Of a DNA stretch of 64,000 nucleotides, positions 62,029 through 64,000 are shown piece after piece. Made by a program: the position numbers and the translations under genes. The notes under the pieces are model-generated. The model saw only the letters and a program-made list of their open reading frames with translations. It was not told where the DNA came from and ran no database searches. This stretch comes from Bacteroidales bacterium UBA6267 (GTDB lineage Bacteria; Bacteroidota; Bacteroidia; Bacteroidales; UBA1556), in assembly GCA_002440745.1 (NCBI GenBank), contig DJVB01000030.1, forward strand, positions 1 through 64,000, given 5' to 3'. Within the stretch, counting starts at the first letter, position 1, and each line of letters starts with the position of its first letter.

Positions 62029-63381
62029 CTATTGCCTGTGAACAGTGATTGACCCGCCCTTTTCGGTTTTGTTTTTATCGTTGAGTTTAAGAAGATAAAA
62101 ATAAGTCCCATCAGGCAAGTTTTGAGCCGACCAATCATTCTGGTAGTTCAATGTTTGATAAAGCACTTGACCATCTCTGTTAAGTATAAATAATTGACTA
62201 CCAGGATATTTTTCAATGCCGCTTATAACAAATCGATCGTTATAACCATCCCCATTTGGCGTGATTACATTGGGAATCGAAATCTCACATTTGTTGATAT
62301 AAACGGTTTTTGAAGAGTGAACTTCTTGGCCACAAGCGCCTACAGTCAAATGAATGATATGGTAGCCTTCGGTTAGGTTATTTAAGACAATCTTTGGCGA
62401 GTTTTTATGGCTCATCGACCATAAATATGAATATTCAGAATTATAAGTTTTAGCATCTAAATAAATGGTTTCGTGGCTACAAAACATTTCATTCTCACCC
62501 AAATCGGGTTCGGGAAGTGGCACAAGATTAAATTTTATAACGGCTGATTCGATAACTGCTTTGGTGGAAGGATTACAAACCGAAACTGAGTAAACTCCTG
62601 AAATTTGGAGCGTTGTGTAAGGTGTTGTGTCGCCCGTTGACCATTTGAAGGAATAGTTTTCCCACAAATCTTCACTTTCAATCGCGGTTAAGGTGAGCGG
62701 AGATGTGGCACAGGTGTCCTTCGGAATTGAAATTAATTTTGTGTTGTCAGGTTTGGAGGTTCGCGCTGTTGATATCGGGTTAGTTATCTTTTCAATAGTT
62801 GGGGTTTGGGCAATGCTATTAAAGTTATGATTTTGAATGTTAGGGTATTGTGGATTATTCAGAATTGGAATTTCTTTTCTTTGAATAATTTCATGATTAT
62901 TTTTGGAAGGGTTATCGTTATTATCCGATTCTGCTATAGATGTTTTATCAGGTTGGGTTATATCTTTTTGATAATTAACGGATTCTTTGTCATCTTGATT
63001 ATTTTCTTCTAAAGGAAGTATAGTTTCCCCATTATGGTTTTTGCTTTCCTTTGCAATATCCTGTATGTTGGTGTTAAACTCTTGATTGTTAGTGGTATCG
63101 TGTTTCTCAATCGGTGTTTGGGTTGAGTCAGCTATTTTGGGCTCATCAGGATTCGTTGCAAACCTTATAAGCATTACAGTTGTAAAAATTCCAACAGTAA
63201 CAATTGCTGCATACTTTAGCCACTGACTATAGGAGATGATTTTTGAAATAGGTTGAATGGGGGTGTGAATTTGATTGAAAACAGATTTTTCCAATTGATC
63301 AAAATACCCGTCAGGAGTCGTGTACGGCCTTCCAATATTTTGTAAATCAAACATTTCCTTATGTAAATCTGTTTTGCTCAT
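62029..63381 (-). CDS. anti-sigma-like membrane protein with C-terminal gliding/T9SS domain
   Basis: 450 residues. Residues 1-53 are cytoplasmic with the TTPDGYFDQLEKSVFNQI pattern common in Bacteroidota anti-sigma factors. One membrane helix (LKYAAIVTVGIFTTVMLIRF, about 54-75) follows, then ~120 residues of Asn/Asp/Thr-rich linker. Next are a PKD-like beta region (SFKWSTGDTTPYTTLQISGVYSVSV, YLWSMSHKNSPKI) and a C-terminal CHU_C/gliding-type domain (IPNVITPNGDGYNDRFVISG, LPDGTYFYLLKLND). There is no cleavable signal, so the T9SS-like domain hangs from the inner membrane. It lies 43 nt after an ECF sigma gene. A sensor role is inferred. Confidence 0.75.
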   Translation of the reverse strand: MSKTDLHKEMFDLQNIGRPYTTPDGYFDQLEKSVFNQIHTPIQPISKIISYSQWLKYAAIVTVGIFTTVMLIRFATNPDEPKIADSTQTPIEKHDTTNNQEFNTNIQDIAKESKNHNGETILPLEENNQDDKESVNYQKDITQPDKTSIAESDNNDNPSKNNHEIIQRKEIPILNNPQYPNIQNHNFNSIAQTPTIEKITNPISTARTSKPDNTKLISIPKDTCATSPLTLTAIESEDLWENYSFKWSTGDTTPYTTLQISGVYSVSVCNPSTKAVIESAVIKFNLVPLPEPDLGENEMFCSHETIYLDAKTYNSEYSYLWSMSHKNSPKIVLNNLTEGYHIIHLTVGACGQEVHSSKTVYINKCEISIPNVITPNGDGYNDRFVISGIEKYPGSQLFILNRDGQVLYQTLNYQNDWSAQNLPDGTYFYLLKLNDKNKTEKGGSITVHRQ

Positions 63382-63424
63382 AGTATTTTAACAAGTCTCT
63401 TTGACATAATCGAATTTTAATGGT

Positions 63425-63973
63425 TTAATGCTCTTTCAAAAATTCTTTAATTTTTTTCTCAGCAATATGATAATTGGACTTTACACCTCCTTCGGTTAGT
63501 TCTAATATTTCTGCCATTTCTTTGAATTTTATATGGTCAAAATATCGCATATTGAAAATAAGTCGCTGTTGGTCAGGAAGTTTAATTATAGCTTTTTGTA
63601 ATTTCATTTGAATTTCTTCGCTGTTAATATAGGTTTCGTTCGATAAAAGATTGAGTAGGTATTGTTCCTGATTTTCAGAAGCGAAGAGTTTTTTCTTCCT
63701 GTTTTTTCTGATATGATTGAGCGACTCGTTGGTGGCTATCCTATAAATCCAGGTAAACAGTGAGCTGTCTCCTCTAAAGGTTGAAATATTTTGCCAAACT
63801 TTTATAAAAACATCCTGAGTAACGTCATCAGAATCTTCGTGCGATATTAGGATTCCGCGAATATGATTATAGATTCTAACCTTATATTTTCGCATCAACA
63901 ACCGAAGAGCTTCATTTGCTTTTTGCTCATCTTTTGCCATCAAGATTATTTCAGAATCGGTAATCTCTTGCAT
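63425..63973 (-). CDS. ECF-type RNA polymerase sigma factor
   Basis: 182 residues. Region 2 (DSDDVTQDVFIKVWQNISTFRGDSSLFTWIYRIATNESLNHIRKNRKKK) and region 4 (LPDQQRLIFNMRYFDHIKFKEMAEILELTEGGVKSNYHIAEKKIKEFL). No extra domains. The partner below is the anti-sigma-like gene at 62029-63381. It is the nearest gene to the right edge. Confidence 0.9.
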   Translation of the reverse strand: MQEITDSEIILMAKDEQKANEALRLLMRKYKVRIYNHIRGILISHEDSDDVTQDVFIKVWQNISTFRGDSSLFTWIYRIATNESLNHIRKNRKKKLFASENQEQYLLNLLSNETYINSEEIQMKLQKAIIKLPDQQRLIFNMRYFDHIKFKEMAEILELTEGGVKSNYHIAEKKIKEFLKEH

Positions 63974-64000
63974 TAGTTATTGGTTGTGTTAGAATTCACT

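Noticed and set aside
61968..62138. N-terminal extension of the PagL-like frame
   Set aside because: No signal peptide would remain at the N-terminus; the signal peptide begins at ATG 61967, a promoter box lies inside the extension, and the region overlaps the neighbouring CDS.

Overview
The window is a chromosomal segment of a low-GC member of the phylum Bacteroidota. Supporting evidence: two proteins end in the gliding-motility/type IX secretion C-terminal domain; promoters fit the Bacteroidota pattern (TTTG, about 19 nt, TAnnTTTG); strong Shine-Dalgarno sequences are scarce; and UPF0365/FloA with NfeD, DUF2851, DUF4369-TlpA and BatA-VWA proteins are all present. I cannot place it reliably below phylum.

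Layout. Positions 1-2298 (minus strand) hold a two-gene surface module: a T9SS-sorted protein followed by a collagen-like repeat protein that runs off the left edge. Positions 2689-5375 (minus) are a compact operon of a YciO-type protein, a cupin, a class III aminotransferase and a guanine deaminase. Positions 5522-19317 are mixed housekeeping genes: an orphan TAXI receptor, an RlmI-like rRNA methyltransferase, a membrane transglutaminase-like protein, FtsK, a LolA-like carrier, SucC, a DUF4190 lipoprotein, an RluA-family pseudouridine synthase, PanB, a class IV PLP enzyme and HtpG. A tRNA-Gly(CCC) lies on the minus strand at 19381-19452.

Positions 19530-37746 form one uninterrupted str-S10-spc-alpha ribosomal supercluster from rpsL to rplQ. 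It includes fusA, secY, map, infA and rpoA, and the two small genes rpmD and rpmJ. A 0.4-kb leader with two promoter-like boxes precedes it and a strong hairpin terminator closes it. Enolase follows.

Positions 39327-45774 hold envelope genes: a TlpA-like lipoprotein, a DUF2851 protein, a small secreted protein, then an ECF sigma factor with a very short anti-sigma candidate, two Spy/CpxP-like proteins and a lipoprotein. Positions 45827-50730 (minus) encode RmlA, an RND/MMPL exporter and a sodium:solute symporter. Positions 50869-53928 encode RecR, a Crp/Fnr regulator and a PAS hybrid histidine kinase. FloA-NfeD (minus), a BatA/VWA protein, ParC and a PagL-like lipid A deacylase (minus) follow.

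The right end (62029-63973, minus) carries the most unusual item: an ECF sigma factor followed by a single-pass membrane protein. Its cytoplasmic N-terminus looks like an anti-sigma factor, while its extracytoplasmic part ends in a T9SS-type C-terminal domain. This could couple secretion or surface state to transcription, but that is an inference from architecture. I see no phage, insertion sequence, CRISPR array or integron.
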